From positions 1-46,399 of the forward strand of contig REDS01000091.1 of NCBI GenBank assembly GCA_007693395.1: a DNA stretch of 46,399 bases, given 5' to 3'. The stretch comes from Balneolaceae bacterium. Lineage in GTDB: Bacteria; Bacteroidota; Rhodothermia; Balneolales; Balneolaceae. The notes below the pieces were generated by a model. The model ran no database searches. It was not told the origin of the DNA and saw only the letters and a list, made by a program, of their open reading frames with translations. Positions 17,244 through 24,704 of the stretch are shown here, one piece after another. Every line of letters starts with the position of its first letter. Position 1 is the first letter of the stretch. The translations under genes and the position numbers were made by a program.

Positions 17244-17801
17244 TCAATCTCTCATCGCAAGAGTCTGTTCCGCCTGCCAGAGATGCCTTCTTTGATGTAC
17301 GTCCCAAAAAAGAATAAACTCCGTAAGTGTCATACGAAACATAAACACACTGTTTTTACCTTTGATACCATTCAGGTTCAGCCCGGTTTGTTTGGCATCA
17401 TGAATAATTTGTATGAGCTCTCTGTTTTGGCTGATGAGTTCATCAAAATCCTCACTAAAATCTTTACTCCCTGTATTGAGAGGCTTCATCTGTGTGATGG
17501 TTTTGATCTTCAGTTTGTAGGGAGGCTCAAGAAATCGAATGAAAGGATTCATCAAAAAGCGCGGCGAAAATGAGGGCTGATCAACCTTGGGTTTGTCACT
17601 TTTTGAAAGTGCTTTTCCGATAAATCTGAGATAAAGCTGATTAAACCGAACAAGATGCTGTACAATCTCGCCCACGCACCAGCCCTTTTCCGATGGCTTA
17701 TACGAAAGTTTTTCCGGAGGAGTAGTTTTCAGTTTTTCAACCTGATTGATACTATTCTCAAAAAGAGCCCTCAAATCGTGGTAGGAATAGGATTTACCCA
17801 T
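17244..17801 (-). CDS. DinB-superfamily protein (YfiT/DinB_2-like)
   Basis: A 185-residue four-helix-bundle protein. The three metal-binding histidines of the superfamily are visible: His49 in GEIVQHL, and His169 and His173 in FWDVHQRRHLWQ. YKPSEKGWCVGEIVQHLVRFN is the usual second helix. Members are putative thiol transferases or metal hydrolases; none can be assigned specifically here. Its ATG follows the TAG of the GH3 gene with no spacer, so translation is probably coupled and the two share a transcript with the cupin gene upstream. The link between DinB proteins and a glycosidase is not obvious. Downstream, 17138-17243 is a short spacer with no recognised signal. Confidence 0.85.
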   Translation of the reverse strand: MGKSYSYHDLRALFENSINQVEKLKTTPPEKLSYKPSEKGWCVGEIVQHLVRFNQLYLRFIGKALSKSDKPKVDQPSFSPRFLMNPFIRFLEPPYKLKIKTITQMKPLNTGSKDFSEDFDELISQNRELIQIIHDAKQTGLNLNGIKGKNSVFMFRMTLTEFILFWDVHQRRHLWQAEQTLAMRD

Positions 17802-18923
17802 CTATTTCCAGGAGTTTTTAGCCGCCATTATCCGGTTGTACGACTCTTGGATTCTCTCCTCAGAAATAGCACCCTCTTCGATAAGATCTTTTATGATTCC
17901 AATTACGCGCGGAACAATATCGGGATCATAAACTGAATTGTTCGCAAATACCAGCACATCTACACCTGCCAGAATAGCATTTTCAACAGCCATCTCAAGG
18001 CCGTAGTACGATCGGATTGCATCCATCTGCATATCATCAGAAAAAAGCACCCCATTAAAACCAATCTCTTCCCTCAGCAACCCGGTTTGAACAGCTTTGG
18101 ATAATGTTGCCGGTACATCCGTATCGAGATTTTCATTGAAAACATGAGCCGTCATAACCGCAAACGGCAAGTCTGCTTTGGCGAGATCCTTATATGGAAG
18201 CAGCTCAATTTCTTCCCAGGTATCTGTAACATCTGCCATGCCCACATGAGAGTCGTTCCAGGCGCTGCCATGGCCGGGAAAATGCTTCAGCACACCCAAA
18301 ACATTCTGCCTGGTGAACTCTTCAAGGAAAATGGATGAGTGGATCGTTACAAGTTCCGGATCCGCTCCAAAACTACGGTCAAGACGGCCAATTACGGGAT
18401 TTTCAGGGTTGGTATTCAGATCTACCACAGGTGCAAAATTCACATTAAAGCCAAGTTTATTCAGCTGTTTTGCCATTGCTGCCGCATAATAACGTGTTGA
18501 ATCGGGGTTGTTCAAAGCGCCCAGAAAATCAGCTGAAACGTGGTTCGCAAAGCCTCTTTCTGTTTTTAAACGGGCAACACGGCCGCCCTCTTGGTCAACC
18601 GCCATAAAAAGTGTTACATCCGTGAGGCTCTGCAAATCAGCAATTAGCTGTTTTACCTGTTCCGGGCTGTCAATATTTCTGTTGGGAGTGCGTGTTGGCA
18701 TGTCGTAATCAAAAAGTATAATTCCCCCTGCATGGTATTCCTGAATATCCCGGATAATGTGAGAAGTATCAGCCACTTCAAAGCCTTTAAAGCCCACCAT
18801 AAGCATTTGGCCAATCTGCTCATCAAGTGTTGACCTGTGTACTTGTTCAGAGCTTTCAGAGCAAGCCAGCATTGAAAATAGTGCAACAGAAACCGTTAAA
18901 ATTATTGCCTGTATTTTTGCCAT
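17802..18923 (-). CDS. GH3 beta-N-acetylhexosaminidase, lipoprotein (NagZ-like)
   Basis: A 373-residue lipoprotein with lipobox cysteine C21 (SMLAC) and a GH3 TIM barrel. NagZ-group signatures are present: FAPVVDLN, the loop KHFPGHGSAWNDSH (213-226) whose Asp-His dyad serves as acid/base in this group, and FSDDMQM with nucleophile Asp296. The enzyme removes GlcNAc from muropeptides or chitin fragments. Enterobacterial NagZ is cytoplasmic; the lipid anchor here places it in the envelope, as in several Bacteroidota and Bacillota. It lies 34 bases after the cupin gene and abuts the DinB gene. It lacks the C-terminal serine hydrolase found in some fused relatives. Released GlcNAc could feed the kinase at 4551-5396. 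Confidence 0.92.
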   Translation of the reverse strand: MAKIQAIILTVSVALFSMLACSESSEQVHRSTLDEQIGQMLMVGFKGFEVADTSHIIRDIQEYHAGGIILFDYDMPTRTPNRNIDSPEQVKQLIADLQSLTDVTLFMAVDQEGGRVARLKTERGFANHVSADFLGALNNPDSTRYYAAAMAKQLNKLGFNVNFAPVVDLNTNPENPVIGRLDRSFGADPELVTIHSSIFLEEFTRQNVLGVLKHFPGHGSAWNDSHVGMADVTDTWEEIELLPYKDLAKADLPFAVMTAHVFNENLDTDVPATLSKAVQTGLLREEIGFNGVLFSDDMQMDAIRSYYGLEMAVENAILAGVDVLVFANNSVYDPDIVPRVIGIIKDLIEEGAISEERIQESYNRIMAAKNSWK

Positions 18924-18957
18924 AATGATTTAGTTTATGATTGATAATTGAGTGGAG

Positions 18958-19455
18958 TTATCGCCCGAAATCATCTTCAACCCGGATGATATCATTTTCG
19001 TCTGAGGGATTTTCCGGGTCGCTATGTTCCCAGATTTCAGCAATTATACACCAGTCATCAAGCCCGATTGCCCGGTGCCTGATTCCCCGCTCAAGGCGAA
19101 TAATGTCGCCCTCTTGCAGTCGTTGCGGAGTATTCTGTGAATCATTTTCGCTAATAACCACGTGCACATCGCCACGAAATACTTTCCAGTACTCCGACCT
19201 GCGATTATGATATTGCCATGATAACGGTTTACCCGGTTCTACCAATAAAATTTTAGGACTGAGGGTAAGATCATTCAAATCTTTGTTTGATAATTCACCC
19301 TGAAAGAAAAGGTTGATAAACGTTTGAAGGGATTCATCAGAAATAACAAAAAAACCACCCCATGGCCTCGATAAATCTTCTGATTGAACCCGCAGGCCCA
19401 TAGATTGCAGTTCACTTTTTGTCTCTGAAAATAGTTCAGCTTTAGTTAATGCCAT
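18958..19455 (-). CDS. Cupin, type II mannose-6-phosphate isomerase-like
   Basis: A 165-residue protein with a single cupin. The N-terminal PWGGFFVI and the KILLVEPGKPLSWQYHNRRSEYWKVFRGDVHVVI segment match the type II phosphomannose isomerase domain, with metal ligands H-x-x-R-x-E-Y and a later His in RGIRHRAIG. Long bifunctional versions fuse this domain to a GDP-mannose pyrophosphorylase; here it is stand-alone and somewhat divergent, with a ~40-residue N-terminal extension. Mannose-6-phosphate/fructose-6-phosphate interconversion is likely but not certain; sugar-binding or epimerase roles are possible. It is the first gene of the cupin-GH3-DinB run, which together suggests sugar salvage. 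An 88-base gap separates it from the signalling island. Confidence 0.75.
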   Translation of the reverse strand: MALTKAELFSETKSELQSMGLRVQSEDLSRPWGGFFVISDESLQTFINLFFQGELSNKDLNDLTLSPKILLVEPGKPLSWQYHNRRSEYWKVFRGDVHVVISENDSQNTPQRLQEGDIIRLERGIRHRAIGLDDWCIIAEIWEHSDPENPSDENDIIRVEDDFGR

Positions 19456-19543
19456 GTATAGCAGATAGGTTTACAGGTAAACAATTTCTGTCCAAAGGTA
19501 AGAGAATTGCATGTTGTGTAAAACTGAAAGTACGATTTTCAGC

Positions 19544-20755
19544 CTAACTTTCCCGCAAGGGTAGCGTAACTGTAAATTCCGAGCCTTCTCCTTCTTTGCT
19601 TTTTATTTGCAGTGTGCCACCAAAAAAATCTACAAATCGTTTAATTATTGTAACACCTATACCTGTACTCTCTGCTTTTATTGTTTTGTTAGTATTACCG
19701 GTTACTTCTCCATTCAGAACCATCTCAGTGAGCTCTTCACTCATGCCGATGCCGTTGTCTTTAACTTTCAAAATCAAACTTTTAGAACCGTTATGCCCAA
19801 CAACCTCAATTGTACTTTTAACGAATCCGCCATTTTCGGTATACTTTATAGAATTAGACAACAGGTTTCCAAAAATCTGCTCAAATTTCTCTTTGTCTAA
19901 TACTATTTTTTTGATTGATTCCCCGCCCGTAATATCAAGCTCTATATTCTTAAATCGTGCAAGTGGTTCATATAGCTCTTTAGCTTTGTTAATGCTCTCA
20001 TTAAGGTCAATCTCTTCTCGGTTTAGGTTTATCCCTTCGGTTTTGAAAAGAGCGTAATTCAAAATTCCGCTTATCATCTGTTTTAATTGTACAGCACTTC
20101 GGTTTATCCCCGAAATTATCTCTCTTGATTCATCTTTTTTAAAATTATCTTCATCAGAAAGAACCATAAGCTCTGATAAGCCGATTATTCCATTTAAAGG
20201 GGCCCTCAAATCGTGGCTCAATATTTTCATCAACTGTACCTGATGCTGATTGAGTTTTTGCAGTGCTTCGTTTTGTTTGCGAAGTTCAAGATGAGCCATA
20301 ACCTGGTTGGCCAATATTCGCAATTGGCTCTTTTTTTCTGCATCGAGTGTTTTGGGAATATAGTCTAATACGCACAACGTGCCTATGATATTCCCTTCAC
20401 TATCTTCTAATGGTGCTCCGAGATAATATCTGAATTTCGGGTCGTGTTTTATGTAGGGAATCTCTTTAAATCGTTCATCCGCAGAAAGGTCAGGTACTTC
20501 GAATAGGTCGTTTTTTTGTATGGCATATTGACAAATTGTTTGGCTTCGCGGAACCCTGCGATAGTTCTTTGCAATACCATAAACAGATTTTGACCACTGT
20601 TCATGCTCATCAATAAAGTTTATGAGAGATACAGGAGAATTACAGATTGTTGCGGCAAGCAGAGTTAACTCATCATACTCTTTTTCTGAATCGGTATAAA
20701 TAATATTATACGAATCAAGAGCTTTTACACGCTTTAATTCTATAGTTTCTGCCAT
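19544..20755 (-). CDS. GAF-domain sensor histidine kinase
   Basis: A 403-residue soluble kinase. Residues ~20-155 form a GAF domain of the group with VSLINFIDEHEQWSKSVYG and RSQTICQYAI, sensing an unknown small ligand or redox state (Cys75 lies in this segment). A coiled linker leads to HisKA with phosphoacceptor His181 in ILSHDLRAPLNGIIG, then HATPase_c with N-box FGNLLSNSIKYT, G1 KDNGIGM and G2 STGIGVTI, all intact. It has no membrane segment. It is the last gene of the signalling island, 23 bases after a receiver-only protein, and is the only conventional HisKA-type kinase there, so it is a natural phosphodonor for that receiver. Confidence 0.92.
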   Translation of the reverse strand: MAETIELKRVKALDSYNIIYTDSEKEYDELTLLAATICNSPVSLINFIDEHEQWSKSVYGIAKNYRRVPRSQTICQYAIQKNDLFEVPDLSADERFKEIPYIKHDPKFRYYLGAPLEDSEGNIIGTLCVLDYIPKTLDAEKKSQLRILANQVMAHLELRKQNEALQKLNQHQVQLMKILSHDLRAPLNGIIGLSELMVLSDEDNFKKDESREIISGINRSAVQLKQMISGILNYALFKTEGINLNREEIDLNESINKAKELYEPLARFKNIELDITGGESIKKIVLDKEKFEQIFGNLLSNSIKYTENGGFVKSTIEVVGHNGSKSLILKVKDNGIGMSEELTEMVLNGEVTGNTNKTIKAESTGIGVTIIKRFVDFFGGTLQIKSKEGEGSEFTVTLPLRES

Positions 20756-20778
20756 CTTAAGTTCATGTACCTAAATAG

Positions 20779-21165
20779 TTACTGTTGATTCAAAATATTA
20801 ACGCTTGTGAGAAGATCTCGCAGTTCGTTCAGATTAAACGGCTTTACGAGGTAACCAAGATAGTTTGTGTTTTCAATTTGTTTGGTGTAATACCTGTCTG
20901 AATTTCCCGTAACATAGATTACCTGCACATCATGATTGCCATTTAGTGTGTTAACCACATCAATACCTGTTGACTCTTCATCCAGATTTATATCTACAAA
21001 CAAAAGTTCAGGTTTAAACTCATCAATTAATCTTACGGCTTGTTTGTATGAGTGGGCTTTTTCAATCTGATTAAAACCCATTTTATTCACTACTGTCTCT
21101 AAGTACAATGCTTGTATAGCATTATCTTCTATAATTAGAATTCTCATTTGTTTTTTCTCTTTCAT
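20779..21165 (-). CDS. Single-domain response regulator
   Basis: A 128-residue receiver with no output domain. Acidic pocket residues are in IIEDN (11-15), the phosphoacceptor is Asp58 (LLFVDINLD), the switch threonine is in IYVTGNSD, and the conserved lysine is in YLVKPF. It should therefore be phosphorylatable and act by protein contact, as CheY- or Spo0F-like regulators do. The start overlaps the stop of the HisKA_2 protein upstream (ATGA), so they are co-translated. Because that partner seems unable to bind ATP, the neighbouring GAF kinase, 23 bases downstream, may be the actual donor; the HisKA_2 protein could act as phosphatase or relay. This assignment is an inference. Confidence 0.92.
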   Translation of the reverse strand: MKEKKQMRILIIEDNAIQALYLETVVNKMGFNQIEKAHSYKQAVRLIDEFKPELLFVDINLDEESTGIDVVNTLNGNHDVQVIYVTGNSDRYYTKQIENTNYLGYLVKPFNLNELRDLLTSVNILNQQ

Positions 21166-23348
21166 GTATTTAGTAGATTATCTCTTCTTGTAATTGCACT
21201 ACTCGACCCTCTAAGGTTCTCTGTGCGTTTGAAATAGATAACTACGCTGTTTTTACCATTTGTTGTGTAGTTAATCTCTCCATCCATCTGTTTGATGAAA
21301 GTATCAATTAATAGTCTATGGAATGCGTGCGATTCATCCGGCGCATCAGACTTTTCAAAATTCTTCTCTAAACCTTCAATTTCAAGTTTAACATCATTCC
21401 CGGTGTGAGTAAGATTGATATTAATCTTGTTATTTGTACCTGTATCATCTGTGGCTTTCATTTGAATAAGCTCGTTAATTACAAGCCCCAGCGGTACCGC
21501 CTGATTTAGGTTAAGCATAATTCGCCGTGAACTTTCAGTTCTTTTTATACTTAACTTCTTTTCTCCTGCTACATAAGACATAGATCCAATGATGGAATCC
21601 AGATACTCATTGAATTCAATCTGAACTACATCTTTTTGCTGATAAAGTGTTTCATGGATTTTTGCAATAGAAAAGATACGGCTGTGAGCCTCTTCAATTT
21701 TTTGTTGCACAACCTCATTTTTCTCATAAATAACCTGAAGTTCAAGCAACCCTGCAATGATGGCGAGATTGTTTTTCACTCTGTGGTGGAGTTCCTGCAA
21801 AAGAACATTTTTCTCATCTAATGATGATTGCAACTGCTGTTCAAGCTTCTTTTGCTCTGTCAGATCAACATATATTCCGTAAGCTGCTATAACCTCTCCA
21901 TGGCTCCAAATAGGTACCGTACTCACCAAAACCGGAACAGTATTTCTATGCTTCGTGAAACGTGTTGTTTCTTGCTGGTGAGCAAAACCTGAGATAGATC
22001 TATTGCTAACCTCCTCTGCTTCCTCAGCATTTTTATCTGATGTGATTAACGCATTAACATTTTGCCCGATTATTTCTTCGGACTCATAACCAAAAAGTGT
22101 TGTAAAGCCATTATTTACTTTCTGCACCCTGTTTTGCAGATCAATCATAACCATTGCGAGCGGTGAATTTTCAAAAAGCTGGGTCATGAGGGCAAAATTT
22201 CTCTCTCTTTCCAACTCAGATGTAAGAAACTCGGTAATATCAACACCTGTGCTTACAAGGTATTCTTCTTCTTCACTTTTAAACCTGTTAATGTAGAGGT
22301 GGAAAGAACGTATTCCGTTATTTTTGGAAAGAATCTGAGTAACAAACCCATTATTACCATATTCATATGCATTGTTAAACATCTCTTCAGCCCTTCCTCT
22401 CTCATCTTCTTTGAAGATTTCGAGGATACTCATTGTCTGCAGTTCATTTTCATTGTAACCCAGCTCTTTTTCGATAGAATCATTCCATCGAATCAACTTC
22501 CCATTACTATCAAGCACAAAGAAAATTCCGGGAATACTATCCAGCACAGTTTTTGTGAATCGGCGTTCTTCTTCAAGAAAATATTCAACCTGCTTTTCGA
22601 GTGTAATATCTCTGAATGTATTAATTACCTTCTGGCTATCATGTTCATCATTATATACAACAGAGATTATTTCAACAGGTACTGTATATCCGTCTTTGTG
22701 CACGTACTCTCTTTCGCCCTCGTAGATCGACTCTTCTTCCCGGATTCGCTGCATCTCACCATTGGCAGCATTGTTTTCATCTACAATCAACTTCCGGCCT
22801 CCGCGCATTAACTCCTCTTTTGTATAGCCCAGTATTTTACATGCAGCAGGATTTGCATCAAAAATATTCCCATCAGGCGAACCCAAAATGATTCCTGATA
22901 CCGAATGCTGAAATTGTTGGCTATACCTCTCTTCTGATTCCCGCAGCAGCTTTATGGTTCGCATATTTGCGGTTACATCATCAAAAATTACTAATGCAAG
23001 CGGTTCATCTGTGTCAATTGCTGAAATGGATATTTTACACCAGGTTCTAATATCACCATTCATAGCCATTGTCATTTCAAGAGACTCTCTCTCGCCGTCT
23101 AAAACTTCCCTAAGGCCAATTAATAGTTTGAGAGCGTAGTCATTGCCTTGTTCTGCAGCTTTACGGCAATGGGAAAAGTAGTTGTTAGTATCTCTCTCTA
23201 ATCCAAGCCAATTTGAGCATTTACGGTTTGCATCCCAATTACTATTAGAACAAATGATCTCACCGTTAGCATCTACTATTGCTGCTGCGCCGGGCAATGC
23301 TTTTAGAATAGCACTCTCTTCTTTCAATAAACTCTGTTGTTTAGCCAC
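21162..23348 (-). CDS. Four-PAS HisKA_2 sensor protein with degenerate ATPase domain
   Basis: A 728-residue soluble protein with four PAS domains (roughly 10-130, 140-260, 265-380, 385-500) and a HisKA_2 dimerisation domain whose phosphoacceptor His522 is intact (ELHHRVKNN). The following ATPase domain keeps the strand PLGLVINEL, but the family's T-N-A/S x K-H segment (N-box) is replaced by IQMKATDD (628-635), no DNGxG or other G1 box exists (LEIEGLEKNF instead), and the glycine-rich G2 is replaced by SHAFHRLLID. The last helix and strand (IKQMDGEINY, VVIYFK) still align, so this is decay by substitution rather than truncation. It probably cannot autophosphorylate. It overlaps the receiver gene by ATGA. 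Confidence 0.85.
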   Translation of the reverse strand: MAKQQSLLKEESAILKALPGAAAIVDANGEIICSNSNWDANRKCSNWLGLERDTNNYFSHCRKAAEQGNDYALKLLIGLREVLDGERESLEMTMAMNGDIRTWCKISISAIDTDEPLALVIFDDVTANMRTIKLLRESEERYSQQFQHSVSGIILGSPDGNIFDANPAACKILGYTKEELMRGGRKLIVDENNAANGEMQRIREEESIYEGEREYVHKDGYTVPVEIISVVYNDEHDSQKVINTFRDITLEKQVEYFLEEERRFTKTVLDSIPGIFFVLDSNGKLIRWNDSIEKELGYNENELQTMSILEIFKEDERGRAEEMFNNAYEYGNNGFVTQILSKNNGIRSFHLYINRFKSEEEEYLVSTGVDITEFLTSELERERNFALMTQLFENSPLAMVMIDLQNRVQKVNNGFTTLFGYESEEIIGQNVNALITSDKNAEEAEEVSNRSISGFAHQQETTRFTKHRNTVPVLVSTVPIWSHGEVIAAYGIYVDLTEQKKLEQQLQSSLDEKNVLLQELHHRVKNNLAIIAGLLELQVIYEKNEVVQQKIEEAHSRIFSIAKIHETLYQQKDVVQIEFNEYLDSIIGSMSYVAGEKKLSIKRTESSRRIMLNLNQAVPLGLVINELIQMKATDDTGTNNKININLTHTGNDVKLEIEGLEKNFEKSDAPDESHAFHRLLIDTFIKQMDGEINYTTNGKNSVVIYFKRTENLRGSSSAITRRDNLLNT

Positions 23349-23486
23349 GTACTTATTTTTTTCTATTGACTGAATATTTTGATACTACAATCTCTTGTTT
23401 TCGTGGCATTTATATCAGACGTAAAAAGCTTAATTTTTTTTAATATTACAAATGCCTACAGTAAATACCAAAAAACCTACGTTCTT

Positions 23487-23897
23487 TTACTTAGCCAGTA
23501 AATAAGAAGGCACATAGCGGTCACCTCTTACCACTTTCCTGATAGCTTCATTGAGCTCGTCTTTAGTTGGTTCGTAATAAACGTATCCGTTTACTCCAAA
23601 CTCAAAAAGTGGTTTAACCAGATTGGCAGAACGATACATGTGAAGTGCAATAATAGCTGCATCACTGTGAAGATTTTTTAACTCATTAATAATTTTTTTG
23701 GCGGGAGCATCAACCCCCATTAAATCCAAAATTATCAGAAATCTCTCTTTTAATTTAGTAATAGATAATACGTCATCAGGATCAATCACAAACGTATTAA
23801 CGTCAACACCGAAGCTATTTTTGATGAGCTCTTCAATTATCGATGCACGAACTTTTTGCGTAGATACAATTGCAATATTCTCTATATCCTGACCCAT
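23487..23897 (-). CDS. Lone degenerate receiver domain protein
   Basis: A 136-residue protein with the fold pattern of a NarL-type receiver but no helix-turn-helix. Asp58 is kept in LIILDLMGVD, and the C-terminal GVNGYVYYEPTKDELNEAIRKVVRGDRYVPSYL follows the GAsGYLLKd...eL pattern. However, the usual acidic pair at the end of strand 1 is missing (IAIVSTQ), the switch Thr/Ser position is occupied by His (IIALHMY) and the invariant Lys is replaced (GYVYYEP). Without the acidic pair Mg binding and phosphorylation are unlikely. It may sequester a kinase or bind another regulator. Its leader carries an 11-A run on the coding strand (23949-23959). Confidence 0.75.
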   Translation of the reverse strand: MGQDIENIAIVSTQKVRASIIEELIKNSFGVDVNTFVIDPDDVLSITKLKERFLIILDLMGVDAPAKKIINELKNLHSDAAIIALHMYRSANLVKPLFEFGVNGYVYYEPTKDELNEAIRKVVRGDRYVPSYLLAK

Positions 23898-24029
23898 GTT
23901 TCTAATCTATAGATGCCCCTAAACTATTGGAATAGGCGAAAGATTGTATTTTTTTTTTTGCATTAAGTAAAACTACTTACGCAGAAAAGTTTTAACAATC
24001 ACTCAACAAAATAATTTTTACCGTGCAGT

Positions 24030-24689
24030 TTACTTTTGGGGGGGTGCTATAATGTTATGCTGGAATGCGTATTTCACAAGGCCTGCGGTATTTCTTGCTC
24101 CTGTTTTTTGCAACAGGTTTCTGCGATGCGCATCTACTGTTCTGGGGCTTATAAAAAGCTTCTCTGCAATTTCATGGTTAGTAAATTCCTGTACGATTAG
24201 CTCCAGGATTTCAAGCTCTCTGTCGGTAATGTGTACAGAATCAGGTGAAGTTGGTTTACCTTTCCCCTTTACAAGATCCATCATAATGCTATGCGTTGCT
24301 TCATCACTGAAATAATGTTTTCCATTCATGATAGAATAGATCGCATCTTTCAGTTCATTTCGCCCTGCACTTTTCATGATGTAGCCCGATGCACCCGCTT
24401 GAATCATCTGCCTGATGTGTAGGTCATCATTACTCATGGTCAGTGCTAAGACTTTCACATCCGGGTAGGCATTTTTAATCTCTTTAGTTGCCGTAATACC
24501 ATCCATTTCAGGCATATTTATGTCCATTATCACAATATCAATCAGTGTTTCTTCAAGCTGCTTCAACGCCTCGGCACCGTTATTTGCTTCAGCTACTACA
24601 TCAATACCAACCTGCGTATCGAGCATTAACTTAATTCCATCCCGAACAATTTTATGGTCGTCTGCCAATAGAACTTTTACATTTGCCAT
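24030..24689 (-). CDS. NarL/FixJ-family response regulator
   Basis: A 219-residue regulator. The receiver has DD at 10-11, phosphoacceptor Asp56 (IVIMDINMPEMDG), switch Thr in ALTMSNDD and Lys in GYIMKSAG. The C-terminal LuxR-type HTH has ITDRELEILELIVQEFTNHEIAEKLFISPRTVDAHRRN. It lies 15 bases downstream of the nine-PAS HisKA_3 kinase, its expected cognate. Targets are unknown; the island itself is a reasonable candidate. The last codons run through a C7 tract on the coding strand, which could slip without affecting the DNA-binding domain. It is followed by a 132-base gap before the degenerate receiver, so that gene may have its own promoter. Confidence 0.95.
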   Translation of the reverse strand: MANVKVLLADDHKIVRDGIKLMLDTQVGIDVVAEANNGAEALKQLEETLIDIVIMDINMPEMDGITATKEIKNAYPDVKVLALTMSNDDLHIRQMIQAGASGYIMKSAGRNELKDAIYSIMNGKHYFSDEATHSIMMDLVKGKGKPTSPDSVHITDRELEILELIVQEFTNHEIAEKLFISPRTVDAHRRNLLQKTGARNTAGLVKYAFQHNIIAPPQK

Positions 24690-24704
24690 GATCTGGTAGT
24701 TAGA

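Noticed and set aside
24038-24044. G7 tract as a phase-variable switch in the NarL regulator
   Set aside because: It affects only the last few codons, after the DNA-binding helix-turn-helix, so slippage would hardly change function.
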